Origin: Coleofasciculaceae cyanobacterium
GTDB lineage: Bacteria; Cyanobacteriota; Cyanobacteriia; Cyanobacteriales; Xenococcaceae
Length of the DNA stretch: 64,000 nucleotides
Assembly (NCBI GenBank): GCA_036703275.1
Contig: DATNPK010000016.1
Coordinates: 1-64,000 of the forward strand
Direction of reading: 5' to 3'
Part shown: positions 1 through 7,014 of the stretch, in pieces
Position numbering within the stretch: the stretch's first letter is position 1
Layout: every line of letters starts with the position of its first letter
The notes under the pieces: generated by a model
Told to the model about the DNA's origin: nothing
What the model saw: the letters and a program-made list of their open reading frames with translations, nothing else
Databases searched by the model: none
Program-made: the position numbers and the translations under genes

Positions 1-88
1 CGGAAGCTGGTCTAATGAAATATTAGATCTAAACGCTTGGGGAGATTCGACCTCTATCTTGGTTGGTGGCAACACCTGCGAGGGTAAG

Positions 89-1075
89 TCAAATCGCTGA
101 ACCAAGAATCCCCTGATTTTTAATCGGGGGAGTGTCAACACCGCGATTTAGCACATGAGTATAAATCATGGTTGTTTTGACATCTTTATGTCCTAGCAAT
201 TCTTGAACTGTGCGAATATCATAGCCATTTTGTAGCAAATGCGTGGCAAAACTATGATGAAATGTATGACAACTTACCCTTTTATTAATCCCTGCCGTTT
301 TAACTGCTTGTTTCAAAGCTTTTTGTAAACCACTCTCATGAAGATGATGACGGCGAATAAATTTACTACGAGGATACGAGTGAGATTCTATTTGAGAGAA
401 AGACAAATTGCCAAATCCATTCGCGACTTGCATTTTTATACTTTCGCATCTTAGCAAACGGCAAATAAACCGAACCGTAGCCTTTTTCTAAATCTTGTTG
501 ATGTAGACGCTTAACAATCTGTAAATGAAATTGTAATTCTTCTATTAGACTTGTCGGTAACATTGTGACTCGACTTTCCCTGCCTTTAGCATCTGTGACT
601 GTCAATTGTTGTTGAGCAAAATCAAAATCTTTGACTCGCAACTGCAAACATTCAGTTTGTCGTAATCCAGTGCCCTAGAGAAGTTTGACTACAAGCTGAT
701 AAACACCTGATAAATTATCGATAATAGTCAAAACTTCTTCTTTGGTTAAAACTGTTGGTAGGTATCTACTTCTGTTTGCTCGTACTGCGTCAACTTTTAA
801 ATTTAACTCTTGCTTGAGAACTTCTTTATACAAAAATAAAATTGCGTTGTTATCGCCTGATTGTGAGTAGATGCAGCTATATTTTCTTCTACTGCCAAAT
901 TAGTGAGAAATTCTTCTATTTCCCTTCCACCCATTTCTTGAGGATGCCTTTTATCATGGAATATGATGTAGCGTTTAATCCAATTAACGTAGCTTTTTTC
1001 AGTTTTGTAAGAATAATGCTTAATACGAATGACATCGCTAACCTGTTCAAACAGTTTTTTAGTCGCTTTTTCCAC
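89..1075 (-). pseudogene. intI: Integron integrase (IntI-type tyrosine recombinase), decayed
   Basis: Three collinear fragments in different frames together give about 329 codons, the usual IntI length. The N-terminal SAM-like part (about 850-1075) has HYSYKTEKSYVNWIKRYI. A middle part (about 370-840) resumes after a frameshift near 845 and carries an in-frame TAG near 674 where LLYGTGLR is expected. The C-terminal part (89 to about 380) follows a second frameshift and holds [20 protein letters not shown] and the tyrosine motif [12 protein letters not shown]. The stretch with KYKNASREW before [13 protein letters not shown] is the extra segment found in integron integrases and absent from XerCD. 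The HxxR box reads HTFHHSFA, so the second catalytic Arg has become His. Two frameshifts, one stop and a lost catalytic residue mean no active enzyme. Reading starts at a GTG at 1075. It is oriented away from the cassette-like units to its right, as intI normally is. Confidence 0.9.
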
Positions 1076-1077
1076 GG

Positions 1078-1203
1078 AATGATATCCAGAAAAAGTCGGG
1101 ATATCACCGACGAATATAGGGAAAGTTTCTTGATATCATACTCCACGGGGTAGATATACGGAAAAATTCTGCTTTTTGTCCCATATAGGGTGGATATCCA
1201 GAA
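1078..1203. repeat. Phased ATAT-centred repeats beside intI
   Basis: Four imperfect copies of a unit like GATATnCnGAAAnnTTC lie with their ATAT cores at 1082, 1114, 1154 and 1194, giving steps of 32, 40 and 40 bases. Further ATAT cores at 1102, 1133 and 1173 fall between them, so AT-rich cores recur about every 20 bases. The array starts at the first codons of the integrase remnant and occupies the place where attI and the intI and cassette promoters are normally found. Its role is unknown; a protein-binding array is one possibility. Confidence 0.5.
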
Positions 1204-1343
1204 AGTTTCCGCATAATAAATAGTTATGCAGCTTTAGTTTTTGGCAAGGACACAATCTAGAAGTTACCGAGGTGCGGCGAGCGCTTTGATCGTATAAGGA
1301 GCAAAACGATCGCACTTGAATTAAGTAATCGTGCAGCTTAGCC

Positions 1344-2093
1344 TCAAACGTTCATAAATCCGCCATCAATCACGAGATCTGCTGCTGTCATGTAAGATGA
1401 CTCATCACTGGCGAGAAAAACGACACCAGCAGCAATCTCGACTGGGTTTCCGAATCGCCCTAATGGGGCAGATTGCTTAATATAATCACCAAAACTGTTG
1501 AGTGCTTCTGGTGATAGTCCCATTTTGCTCTGAAAATTCGTAGGCACAAAACCAGGGCTGATCGCATTAACTCGTATCTGGCGAGATGCTAATTCAGCAG
1601 CCAATGTTCGAGCCAACGATCGCACCGCTGCTTTTGTTGCAAAGTACACACTTCCCATTGCTGCACCCTTCTCATTCACGGCTGATGCATTCAAGATAAC
1701 GCTTGCCCCTTCATTCAGGAATTCAGCAAGCTTCTGCACCGTGAAAAATACACCTTTGACATTGACATCAAACTGATTATCGTAGAATGCTTCATCAATG
1801 GCATTTAGGGGTGCAAACAGCCCGATACCAGCATTCGCAAACAGAATGTCCAGTCCATCAAATTCTGCTTTTACTCGTGCTGCCAATGATTCCAGGTCAG
1901 GCAGGAAACGAACATCAGCTCGAACTGGAATCGCCGCTTCACCCAGTTCTTTCACAGCAGCTTGCAAACGCTCCTCATTCTGTCCAGTAATCATGACTCG
2001 TGCTCCTTCTGTAACAAACTGTTTGGCAGTTTCAAATCCAATTCCAGTTGTGCCTCCGGTGATAACGGCTGTTTTATTCGCTAATCGTGCCAT
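1344..2093 (-). CDS. SDR family NAD(P)-dependent oxidoreductase
   Basis: A 249-residue classical short-chain dehydrogenase/reductase. The Rossmann motif TGGTTGIG is at residues 12-19, NAG at 87-89 and N111 in the NVKG motif. Ser137 precedes the YFATK motif with Tyr150 and Lys154, so the catalytic Asn-Ser-Tyr-Lys set is complete. Length is normal for the family, and the substrate cannot be told from sequence. The gene lies downstream of a tetR gene on the same strand with a 63-base gap. That gap contains an operator-like inverted repeat 27 bases before the ATG, so repression by the neighbouring TetR protein is likely. Such TetR/SDR pairs often handle xenobiotic carbonyls or quinones, but that is inference here. 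Confidence 0.9.
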   Translation of the reverse strand: MARLANKTAVITGGTTGIGFETAKQFVTEGARVMITGQNEERLQAAVKELGEAAIPVRADVRFLPDLESLAARVKAEFDGLDILFANAGIGLFAPLNAIDEAFYDNQFDVNVKGVFFTVQKLAEFLNEGASVILNASAVNEKGAAMGSVYFATKAAVRSLARTLAAELASRQIRVNAISPGFVPTNFQSKMGLSPEALNSFGDYIKQSAPLGRFGNPVEIAAGVVFLASDESSYMTAADLVIDGGFMNV

Positions 2094-2120
2094 TGTGATT
2101 CCTCGCTTGCTAGTGGCGAC

Positions 2121-2144
2121 AACTTACACCGATTGGTATAAGTT
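2121..2144. promoter_or_regulatory. TetR-type operator before the SDR gene
   Basis: Arms AACTTACACC and GGTATAAGTT flank GATT and are complementary at 9 of 10 positions. A related 24-base site with 18 identical positions lies at 2764-2787 in the tetR/snoaL divergent promoter. Two matching sites around one regulator gene are the expected picture for an autoregulated TetR repressor. Confidence 0.7.
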
Positions 2145-2156
2145 AAACAAAAAAAA

Positions 2157-2747
2157 TTAGACGGTTTTGAGCAGTGCCAGTGTTGCCTCTACAGTGCTGC
2201 GTAAAAGCACTTCATCTTCCAAGACTCGACCAATTAATGCCATGCCTTGTGTTGTACACAGCAGTAGACGCGCAAGGTTGCGGGAACTAGCAGCCGTATT
2301 GATCTCGCCTGCTTTTTGAGCACGGTTGATCGCAATACAAAAAGCATCTTCCATTGCTTGAAGGTGGTAACGCAAAATGGATGCAATTTCTACCTCATCT
2401 GTATCAAAGTCAGCAATATTAGTGCCCAACATACAGCCTTGACTGCTGGGTAACGAATGTTGTTGCTGCAAGTGTTGGAGGACTTGTTCCAGGTTCTCCA
2501 AGGGCGAACCTGGTGCTAAAACCTGATCTCGGATGGCTTTCACCTCTGTCTGAGCATAGTGGTCTAACGCCTTGAGGAAGAGCGATCGCTTGTTGCCAAA
2601 CGTGTCATAGAGACTCTTTTTACCGATTCCCATGTGTTCAAGCAGTTCAGCAAGGCTGGCTGCCTCATATCCTCGTGCCCAAAAAACTTCCATTGCCTTT
2701 GCTAGGGCAATTTTAGGATCGAATTGTTTTTCAGGTCCTCTGCTCAT
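2157..2747 (-). CDS. TetR/AcrR family transcriptional regulator
   Basis: A 196-residue protein with an N-terminal TetR DNA-binding domain. The helix-turn-helix spans about residues 31-57 and includes SLAELLEHMGIGKKSLYDTF followed by GNKRSLF. The C-terminal half is the helical ligand and dimer domain with a LLLCTTQGMALIGR segment. It is transcribed toward the SDR gene and diverges from the SnoaL-like gene at 2802. Operator-like sites lie on both sides (2121-2144 and 2764-2787), implying that it represses itself and both neighbours. The inducer is not evident. Confidence 0.92.
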   Translation of the reverse strand: MSRGPEKQFDPKIALAKAMEVFWARGYEAASLAELLEHMGIGKKSLYDTFGNKRSLFLKALDHYAQTEVKAIRDQVLAPGSPLENLEQVLQHLQQQHSLPSSQGCMLGTNIADFDTDEVEIASILRYHLQAMEDAFCIAINRAQKAGEINTAASSRNLARLLLCTTQGMALIGRVLEDEVLLRSTVEATLALLKTV

Positions 2748-2763
2748 GGTGATATAGTAGCAT

Positions 2764-2787
2764 TAATTATACCGAATGGTCAAAGTT
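2764..2787. promoter_or_regulatory. TetR-type operator in the tetR/snoaL intergenic region
   Basis: The core TATACCGAATGGTCAAAGTT matches the site at 2121-2144 in 18 of 24 positions when both are read on the plus strand. It lies in the 54-base gap between the divergent starts at 2747 and 2802, where a bound dimer would cover both promoters. Confidence 0.65.
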
Positions 2788-2801
2788 TTTGAGAGCAGCC
2801 T

Positions 2802-3188
2802 ATGACAAACCTTGAAATTATTCAGGAATTGTATAGAGCTTTCCATGAAAAGGATTATGATGCCTTTCTACGAATCTGCACTCCTGATCTTGAATGGATT
2901 CAGAATGAAGGATTTCCGCGAGGGACAATTCATCGAGGAGCCGAAGCAGTCGTCGAGGGGGTTTTCAAAGCATTTGATGACAACTGGGAATCGTGGTCGT
3001 TTGATATTGAACAGTATCTAGATGCAGGGAAAACTGTAATCGTTATTGGCAGTTATGCGGGTCGTAATCGCTCAACGGGTAAGTCGTTTTGCTCTTCGGC
3101 AGCCCATGTGTATGATCTTTGTGATGGAAAAGTCTCTCGATTTCGACAGTTTACGGATACTAAGGTAATCTGGGACGCAATGAACTAA
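2802..3188 (+). CDS. SnoaL-like / ketosteroid-isomerase-fold protein
   Basis: A 128-residue single-domain protein of the NTF2/SnoaL fold. It opens with EIIQELYRAFHEKDYDAFL, has the typical central W and RG motifs, and ends in DGKVSRFRQFTDT, as nuclear transport factor 2-like proteins do. These proteins form cone-shaped pockets and include isomerases, hydrolases and stress proteins, so no substrate can be named. It is transcribed away from the TetR gene and shares its operator region. An attC-type site starts 16 bases after the stop, so the gene (perhaps the whole trio) looks like the content of an integron cassette. Confidence 0.85.
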   Translation: MTNLEIIQELYRAFHEKDYDAFLRICTPDLEWIQNEGFPRGTIHRGAEAVVEGVFKAFDDNWESWSFDIEQYLDAGKTVIVIGSYAGRNRSTGKSFCSSAAHVYDLCDGKVSRFRQFTDTKVIWDAMN

Positions 3189-3203
3189 TCGGTGGCGATC
3201 GCT

Positions 3204-3292
3204 GCATAACAATGCCCATGCACACCGACCGTTGAAAGTTTATTGGTTATGACGCAAAGGTTATCTGCGGCGGGTGATGGGCAACGTTAGCA
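3204..3292 (+). repeat. attC: attC-type integron recombination site 1
   Basis: The outer boxes are GCATAAC (3204-3210) and GTTAGCA (3286-3292). Inside them TGCCCATGCAC pairs with GTGATGGGCA, leaving one unpaired G on the left arm. Pairing then resumes between ACCGACCG and GCGGCGGG. An extrahelical base in the left arm, an asymmetric spacer and terminal AAC/GTT are the structural marks of attC sites; the left-arm bulge gives plus orientation. The 89-base length is within the known range. It follows the SnoaL stop codon and is followed directly by a signal-peptidase fragment. Confidence 0.8.
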
Positions 3293-3293
3293 A

Positions 3294-3681
3294 TTACACT
3301 ATCCCAATGCGATTTAGAGGCCAAAAGCGAAACACCGCGTGACCAATGACGTTTTTGGCCGGCAAAAAGCCCCAAATATGGGAATCATTGCTATTGTTGC
3401 GGTTGTCTCCCATCACAAATAACTGCCCTTGGGGTACGGTAACTGGCATTAGGTCATATTCTGGGGGAGCTGCAATGTAATTTTCGGCTAAAGGCTGATT
3501 GTTTACGTAGACCAAACCATCCTTAACTGCTAATGTTTCTCCTTCTGTAGCGATCGCTCTTTTGATAAATGCCTGGTTTTTTCGTAACCCAAAATTCTTA
3601 ATTGGTTTGGTGGTTGAAACACAACAATCTCTCCCCTGTCTGGAGGATGAAACTTATACGCTACTTTTTCTACTATTAAGC
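3294..3681 (-). pseudogene. lepB: Truncated signal peptidase I duplicate
   Basis: This repeats the C-terminal two thirds of the intact signal peptidase gene at 7015-7581, including the GDNRNNSNDSHIWG box and the same stop codon. Similarity ends abruptly after 3681, so the membrane anchor and catalytic Ser are missing. A T-tract near 3578 has six T where the intact gene has seven, which shifts the frame. Both ends match the intact gene almost exactly, while about 3346-3540 differs by many mainly silent changes. This mosaic suggests an older paralogue partly converted by the intact copy. The stop lies immediately after attC site 1, just as the intact gene abuts attC site 3. Confidence 0.9.
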
Positions 3682-3957
3682 TGATTTTGGCGCGATTCGT
3701 GAATAAGGACGCGCTTCATCAGGCATACTTCAACGCCGCTTTGTTGATGTTGTCGGGCGGCGCGAAGTGGACGCGCGGCAATCCTTACGGTGATAACGGT
3801 CGGCTGGGAAGGATATTTCCATATTGATTGCTATGACACGCTTCGTAATGGAGATATAGCTATTTGTATTAATTCTTATGGTGGACCGCTAACGCTATTA
3901 GGGATTAAGCCTTCATATCAGTGTTTCAAGCTTCATGACGGGTCAGCCTACTACTGA
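3681..3957 (+). pseudogene. Cassette-borne coding remnant of unknown function
   Basis: Two overlapping short reading frames follow the truncated signal-peptidase copy. The first, up to a TGA at 3825-3827, reads through LHQAYFNAALLMLSGGAKW and has no start because it begins at the breakpoint. The second, from a GTG at 3790 to a TGA at 3955, gives 55 residues including GYFHIDCYDTLRNGDIAI and GGPLTLLGIKPSYQCF. The protein-like composition of both suggests either two cassette genes or one frameshifted gene that lost its 5' end. GC content is higher than in the flanks at the start. The end lies 20 bases before attC site 2, the usual gene-to-attC spacing. I recognise no family. Confidence 0.45.
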
Positions 3958-3977
3958 GAACTTGAATAAATCTTGCT

Positions 3978-4062
3978 ACTTAACAATCGCGTGCACCTGG
4001 CTGACCGACGATCTTTCTGCTTCGCTCAAGTCCCTTGCAGGCAGTGACGCTAGTCGTTGGCT
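3978..4062 (+). repeat. attC: attC-type integron recombination site 2
   Basis: ACTTAAC (3978-3984) matches the RYYYAAC box exactly, and GTTGGCT (4056-4062) is the partner. The left arm GCGTGCACCTGGCTG pairs with CAGGCAGTGACGC, with an extrahelical G at the same place as in site 1 (TGCAC against GTGAC). Length is 85 bases, in plus orientation. Confidence 0.7.
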
Positions 4063-4140
4063 GCCAACACCCAGTATCTGGTTCAGATAATAAAAGCCTC
4101 ACGAACGTAAGGATATGTTGAGCGCTGTTATATCCGATAT

Positions 4141-4159
4141 ACCATTAACCTATAATGGT
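4141..4159. repeat. Inverted repeat before the GAF gene
   Basis: ACCATTA and TAATGGT are perfect arms around ACCTA. The right arm overlaps a TATAAT-like hexamer at 4151-4156, so this may be an operator or part of the promoter. A GTTAGCA heptamer at 4173, 14 bases before the ATG, resembles the core seen at attC sites 1 and 3, but no matching left arm was found. Confidence 0.4.
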
Positions 4160-4192
4160 GTTTCATCATTAAGTTAGCACCGCAGTAAAACT

Positions 4193-4951
4193 ATGAAGGC
4201 TAGCGTTCCTGCAAACGAGTCTGCTCGGCTTGAAGCACTCAGGCAATATAGAATTCTAGACACGCCTTTTGAGCAAGCCTACGACGATATTACTGCACTC
4301 GCTGCCTTCATCTGCGATGTGCCCATTGCTCTTATCAGTCTAGTTGATGCAGACCGTCAATGGTTTAAATCTAGTGTGGGTATCAATGTTGACGGAACCA
4401 GCCGTGATGTATCGTTCTGTGCGCATGCAATCTTGAATGAGAGCATCATGATTGTAAATGATACACTTCAAGATGAACGCTTCGAGAATAATCCATTGGT
4501 GATCTGTTCGCCAAACATCCGCTTCTATGCTGGCATGCCGTTGCGGACTCCTGAGGGTCATGCGCTGGGTACACTCTGTGTTATCGATCACAAACCCCGA
4601 GAACTATCGGAGTATCAAACCAAAGCCCTTGAAGCACTAGCTCGTCAAGTTGTGATGCAACTGGAATTGAGGCGAACCTCTGCTCAACTGGCAGATGCTT
4701 TAGACAAGATCAAGTTGATGGAAGGACTCATCCCAATCTGCTCGTATTGCAAAGGGATTCGGAACGACAAAGGCTATTGGTCAACAGTCGAGAAATTTAT
4801 CAAACGCTTTTCCGATGTTGAATTCTCTCACGGGGTATGCGATCGCTGTATGCGGCATTTTTTCCCAGATGTAGCTCAAGTTTTGCTGACCGATGCTGAT
4901 GATGACTCGCCCAATAATGACTATAAGTCATCAGATGAATTGTTGGGCTAG
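4193..4951 (+). CDS. GAF domain protein with C-terminal Cys-rich motif
   Basis: A 252-residue soluble protein. Residues 1 to about 165 form a GAF domain of the type that begins SARLEALRQYRILDTPFEQA and contains GTLCVIDHKPRELS. The tail carries LIPICSYCKGIRNDKGYW followed by FSHGVCDRCMRHFFP. This paired-Cys module (CxxC then CxxC) ends many bacterial sensor and GGDEF proteins and probably binds zinc. No output enzyme is present, so it may act as a small sensor or partner of a kinase. It sits alone between integron-type sites on the plus strand. The last codons can form a hairpin (GCCCAA at 4909-4914 with TTGGGC at 4943-4948, plus an inner ATGACT/AGTCAT stem) that could serve as terminator. Confidence 0.85.
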   Translation: MKASVPANESARLEALRQYRILDTPFEQAYDDITALAAFICDVPIALISLVDADRQWFKSSVGINVDGTSRDVSFCAHAILNESIMIVNDTLQDERFENNPLVICSPNIRFYAGMPLRTPEGHALGTLCVIDHKPRELSEYQTKALEALARQVVMQLELRRTSAQLADALDKIKLMEGLIPICSYCKGIRNDKGYWSTVEKFIKRFSDVEFSHGVCDRCMRHFFPDVAQVLLTDADDDSPNNDYKSSDELLG

Positions 4952-5615
4952 AGATAGGTTAGATAATCCCAGCAAAGCTAGCAGCAAGGGTAACACTTGA
5001 TTCGGGAGTTTTTGGAAAATAAGACAAACTTCAACCTTCCCAAAGAATGGTAATGAGGTTTGAAAACGCCAATCTAAGTAGACTCACTCTTAATATCGAC
5101 TTATAATAAACAAACTAGGAGTAGAAACCCTACCAGAGTTAGACTTGACTCTGTAAAAAGAGGAAGGGACAAATCCTTAAATTTACGCAGCATAATGGTC
5201 TCCTGAAGTTTTTCTACCCCGACAGGCTTGCCTGACTGGGATGTAAATTAGTTTTTTGATTTAATCTTGAAATGAAAATCTGGCAAAAGTTGCGAACGGT
5301 CGCAATGCGAAATTCTCTAGGCACTAGAAATTAGGACGGGTACAATCCTTTAGAAGATGAATCATATTAGACAATTAGAAGCGCTAACGCTCCTGTCACA
5401 ATAGCGCTTAACCAACCCACCTGTTTATACATCTCACAAGCAGACCTTCGGTTCGATCATTGCCGTAAGAAGCTGTAAATGTGGGGGTATTCCAATATGA
5501 AAAAGACAACTGCAAACCCGCTAACATTGCGTGACTTAGTTTGGTCGTTGCAACTAAGTTGCTGTGTAGACATCGTTGTGTCCATTCCTATTTAAGCTTA
5601 GCGATGAGCGAGAGA
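4952..5615. other. Non-coding stretch with hairpins, possible degenerate attC
   Basis: No convincing gene is visible. Notable structures are AAGCGCTA (5379-5386) pairing with TAGCGCTT (5402-5409), and ACTTAGTT (5534-5541) pairing with AACTAAGT (5552-5559). The second hairpin lies between GCTAAC (5520-5525) and GTTG (5575-5578), so 5519-5581 could be a worn attC; arms outside the central stem match poorly. AGAGT/ACTCT at 5135-5152 followed by GTAAAAAG is a weak terminator-like hairpin. Confidence 0.3.
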
Positions 5616-5834
5616 TTAACCGTCAGTAAGTAAGCTAATAGTGATATCAACATCTTTTCCAATGCCCCATGATTCCTTCAGAATTTCACGGAAAGTCGTT
5701 GTTTGATAGAGCATTGTTTCCCGCAACTGAATTAGCAATTCATGAGCGTCTTCGTGAGAAAGCTTTCGAACTTGACCTTCAAAGACCTGAAGCTCAAATT
5801 GTTGCTCAAGCGGTAACTGTTGGCGAATATTCAT
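5616..5834 (-). CDS. nblA: NblA-family phycobilisome degradation protein
   Basis: A 72-residue protein with the NblA signature LPLEQQFELQVFEGQVRKLS followed by a second helix AHELLIQLRETMLYQTTTFREILKESW. NblA is a small two-helix adaptor that binds phycobiliproteins and recruits the Clp protease, so that antennae are broken down under nitrogen or other stress. The tail after ESWGIG is about ten residues longer than in typical family members. It lies on the minus strand between cassette-like units rather than with photosynthesis genes. That raises the possibility that it is itself mobile, or is an original resident around which cassettes accumulated. Confidence 0.85.
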   Translation of the reverse strand: MNIRQQLPLEQQFELQVFEGQVRKLSHEDAHELLIQLRETMLYQTTTFREILKESWGIGKDVDITISLLTDG

Positions 5835-6222
5835 AGGTGTTTGTGCTTTTTTGTAACTCTATATAAATTAATGTAACATATCTTTTAAAAAATTGTCATA
5901 TAAAAACTTTTATGCTAGATGTAAATGTTCAGCAATAGCCTTTTTCGAGGCGTGGGGTTGCTGAGTAGTATCAGCTCGCAAGCAGCTTGTTTTTGAGAGC
6001 GTATGGGCGTTCGCGCCGCTTTTCGGTCATCGCCCAGGGAAAAAAGCATGATATTACTGGTATGTTGATTCACCATAATTGCAACTTTAAAACCGTTGAA
6101 GTGCGATCGCTCCAACACATTCGTTTTTAACCTTGAATCTTTCCTGCACAACACCCAAGAGCAATTGCTGGAGTATCGGGGGCAATCTAGTAGGACATAT
6201 TTAGAAGTGCTCGGGGAGGAAA
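5835..6222. other. Intergenic stretch upstream of nblA
   Basis: An AT-rich nblA upstream region (5835-5910) precedes sequence of uncertain nature. A 79-codon frame on the minus strand (5915-6154) has no recognisable domain. Its composition, with a cluster of Arg, Lys and Gln near the middle, does not clearly argue for or against a protein. It may be a remnant. Confidence 0.3.
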
Positions 6223-6247
6223 GCCAGCTAATAAATAGTTAGCTGGC
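6223..6247. repeat. Perfect 9-bp inverted repeat
   Basis: GCCAGCTAA (6223-6231) and TTAGCTGGC (6239-6247) are perfectly complementary around a 7-base loop. The right arm includes GTTAGC, and the left arm matches the left end of attC site 3 (GCCAGCTAAC at 6926-6935). It lies 45 bases before the decayed gene at 6293, where the junction of that cassette with its predecessor would be expected. Confidence 0.5.
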
Positions 6248-6292
6248 AGTATAATTTACACTCAAAAAGATTTATCTGAAAAGAGTTTTAAT

Positions 6293-6798
6293 ATGGAATT
6301 ACAACCTTCACAATCTAACGATGATCCGAGAAAGCGAGAAAGTTTGTTATCGAGTCGATTGATAAACTTCTAAAGGGTGTGGTGAAATTTGCTGAAACTT
6401 GTGAGCGGGAAGCAACGAAGTCCACAAGGCTTAAGCGGAGCGGCAGATGGGTCAATGGCATACTCGGTGGCTTAACAGCATTACTAGGAATTATAGTCAC
6501 CGCACTTCCTTCTAATACAAATGATATTCGCAAATATATTGGTCTTGCCGGTGCTATAGCTGGCTCAATAGTTGCGACCGGACAATTTATTGACCCTGCA
6601 AGATCTAAGCAACGTGCTATCGACTTAAAAACTTTAAGGGCACCCCTATAAAATCTTGAAGAAGAGAGTAAGCTACAGTTTCTGATTTTGAAAAACGACA
6701 AAGCAAATACGGATAGGCTAGTCAGTTTGAATGAAGACCTTATGAATAAGTTCGCCGAACTTCAGAAAGAAGCTTTTAACCGTGGGGTTAATGTTTGA
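6293..6798 (+). pseudogene. Decayed two-helix membrane protein gene (cassette content)
   Basis: An ATG at 6293 starts MELQPSQSNDDPRKRE. A frameshift near 6340 leads into a frame with FAETCEREATKSTRLKRSGR and then two hydrophobic helices, GILGGLTALLGIIVTALP and YIGLAGAIAGSIVATGQFI. A TAA at 6649 interrupts it, but the same frame continues to a TGA at 6796 through a coiled-coil-like tail (NTDRLVSLNEDLMNKFAEL). The layout of charged N-terminus, two close transmembrane helices and helical tail resembles SLATT-type membrane proteins found near defence or nucleotide-signalling genes. That assignment is tentative. One frameshift and one stop in an otherwise coherent gene show recent decay. attC site 3 follows. 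Confidence 0.65.
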
Positions 6799-6928
6799 CT
6801 TCGATTAGGAGGGATATTTTAGAAACTCAACCTGGTCGATTGACCTTAGAATACCTGCACATTAACTCGAACTGTTCACGCTGTTGGTGATGCGGAAGAT
6901 AGAATAGTTAAGACAATAATGAGTTGCC

Positions 6929-7013
6929 AGCTAACACTGCATTGGAGCGAATGGGCGAAAACCCCTGTGCAGTTGCAAAAGTTGTTCGCCGCCGCTGAAC
7001 ACGAACGTTAGCA
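6929..7013 (+). repeat. attC: attC-type integron recombination site 3
   Basis: AGCTAAC (6929-6935) and GTTAGCA (7007-7013) have perfectly complementary GCTAAC/GTTAGC cores. Inside, ATTGGAGCG pairs imperfectly with CGCTGAAC, and GGGCGAA pairs with TTCGCC. The right box and the next bases AATTACAC are identical to those at site 1. The site ends one base before the stop codon of the intact signal peptidase gene, so it looks like the boundary between the integron and the old chromosome. Confidence 0.7.
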
Positions 7014-7014
7014 A

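Noticed and set aside
842-1153. A plus-strand reading frame across the integrase remnant
   Set aside because: It is antisense to clear IntI sequence and has no domain.
4173-4179. GTTAGCA before the GAF gene as a fourth attC
   Set aside because: The core and distance to the ATG fit a cassette start, but the preceding bases form a different hairpin and no left arm was found.
4958-4964. GTTAGAT after the GAF gene as an attC core
   Set aside because: The heptamer matches GTTRRRY but there is no paired AAC box with matching arms at the right distance.
5138-5144. GTTAGAC as an attC core
   Set aside because: It belongs to a simple AGAGT/ACTCT hairpin, and no left arm fits.
5915-6154. 79-codon minus-strand frame as a real gene
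   Set aside because: No recognisable domain, no ribosome site and no context; kept only as a note in the intergenic entry.
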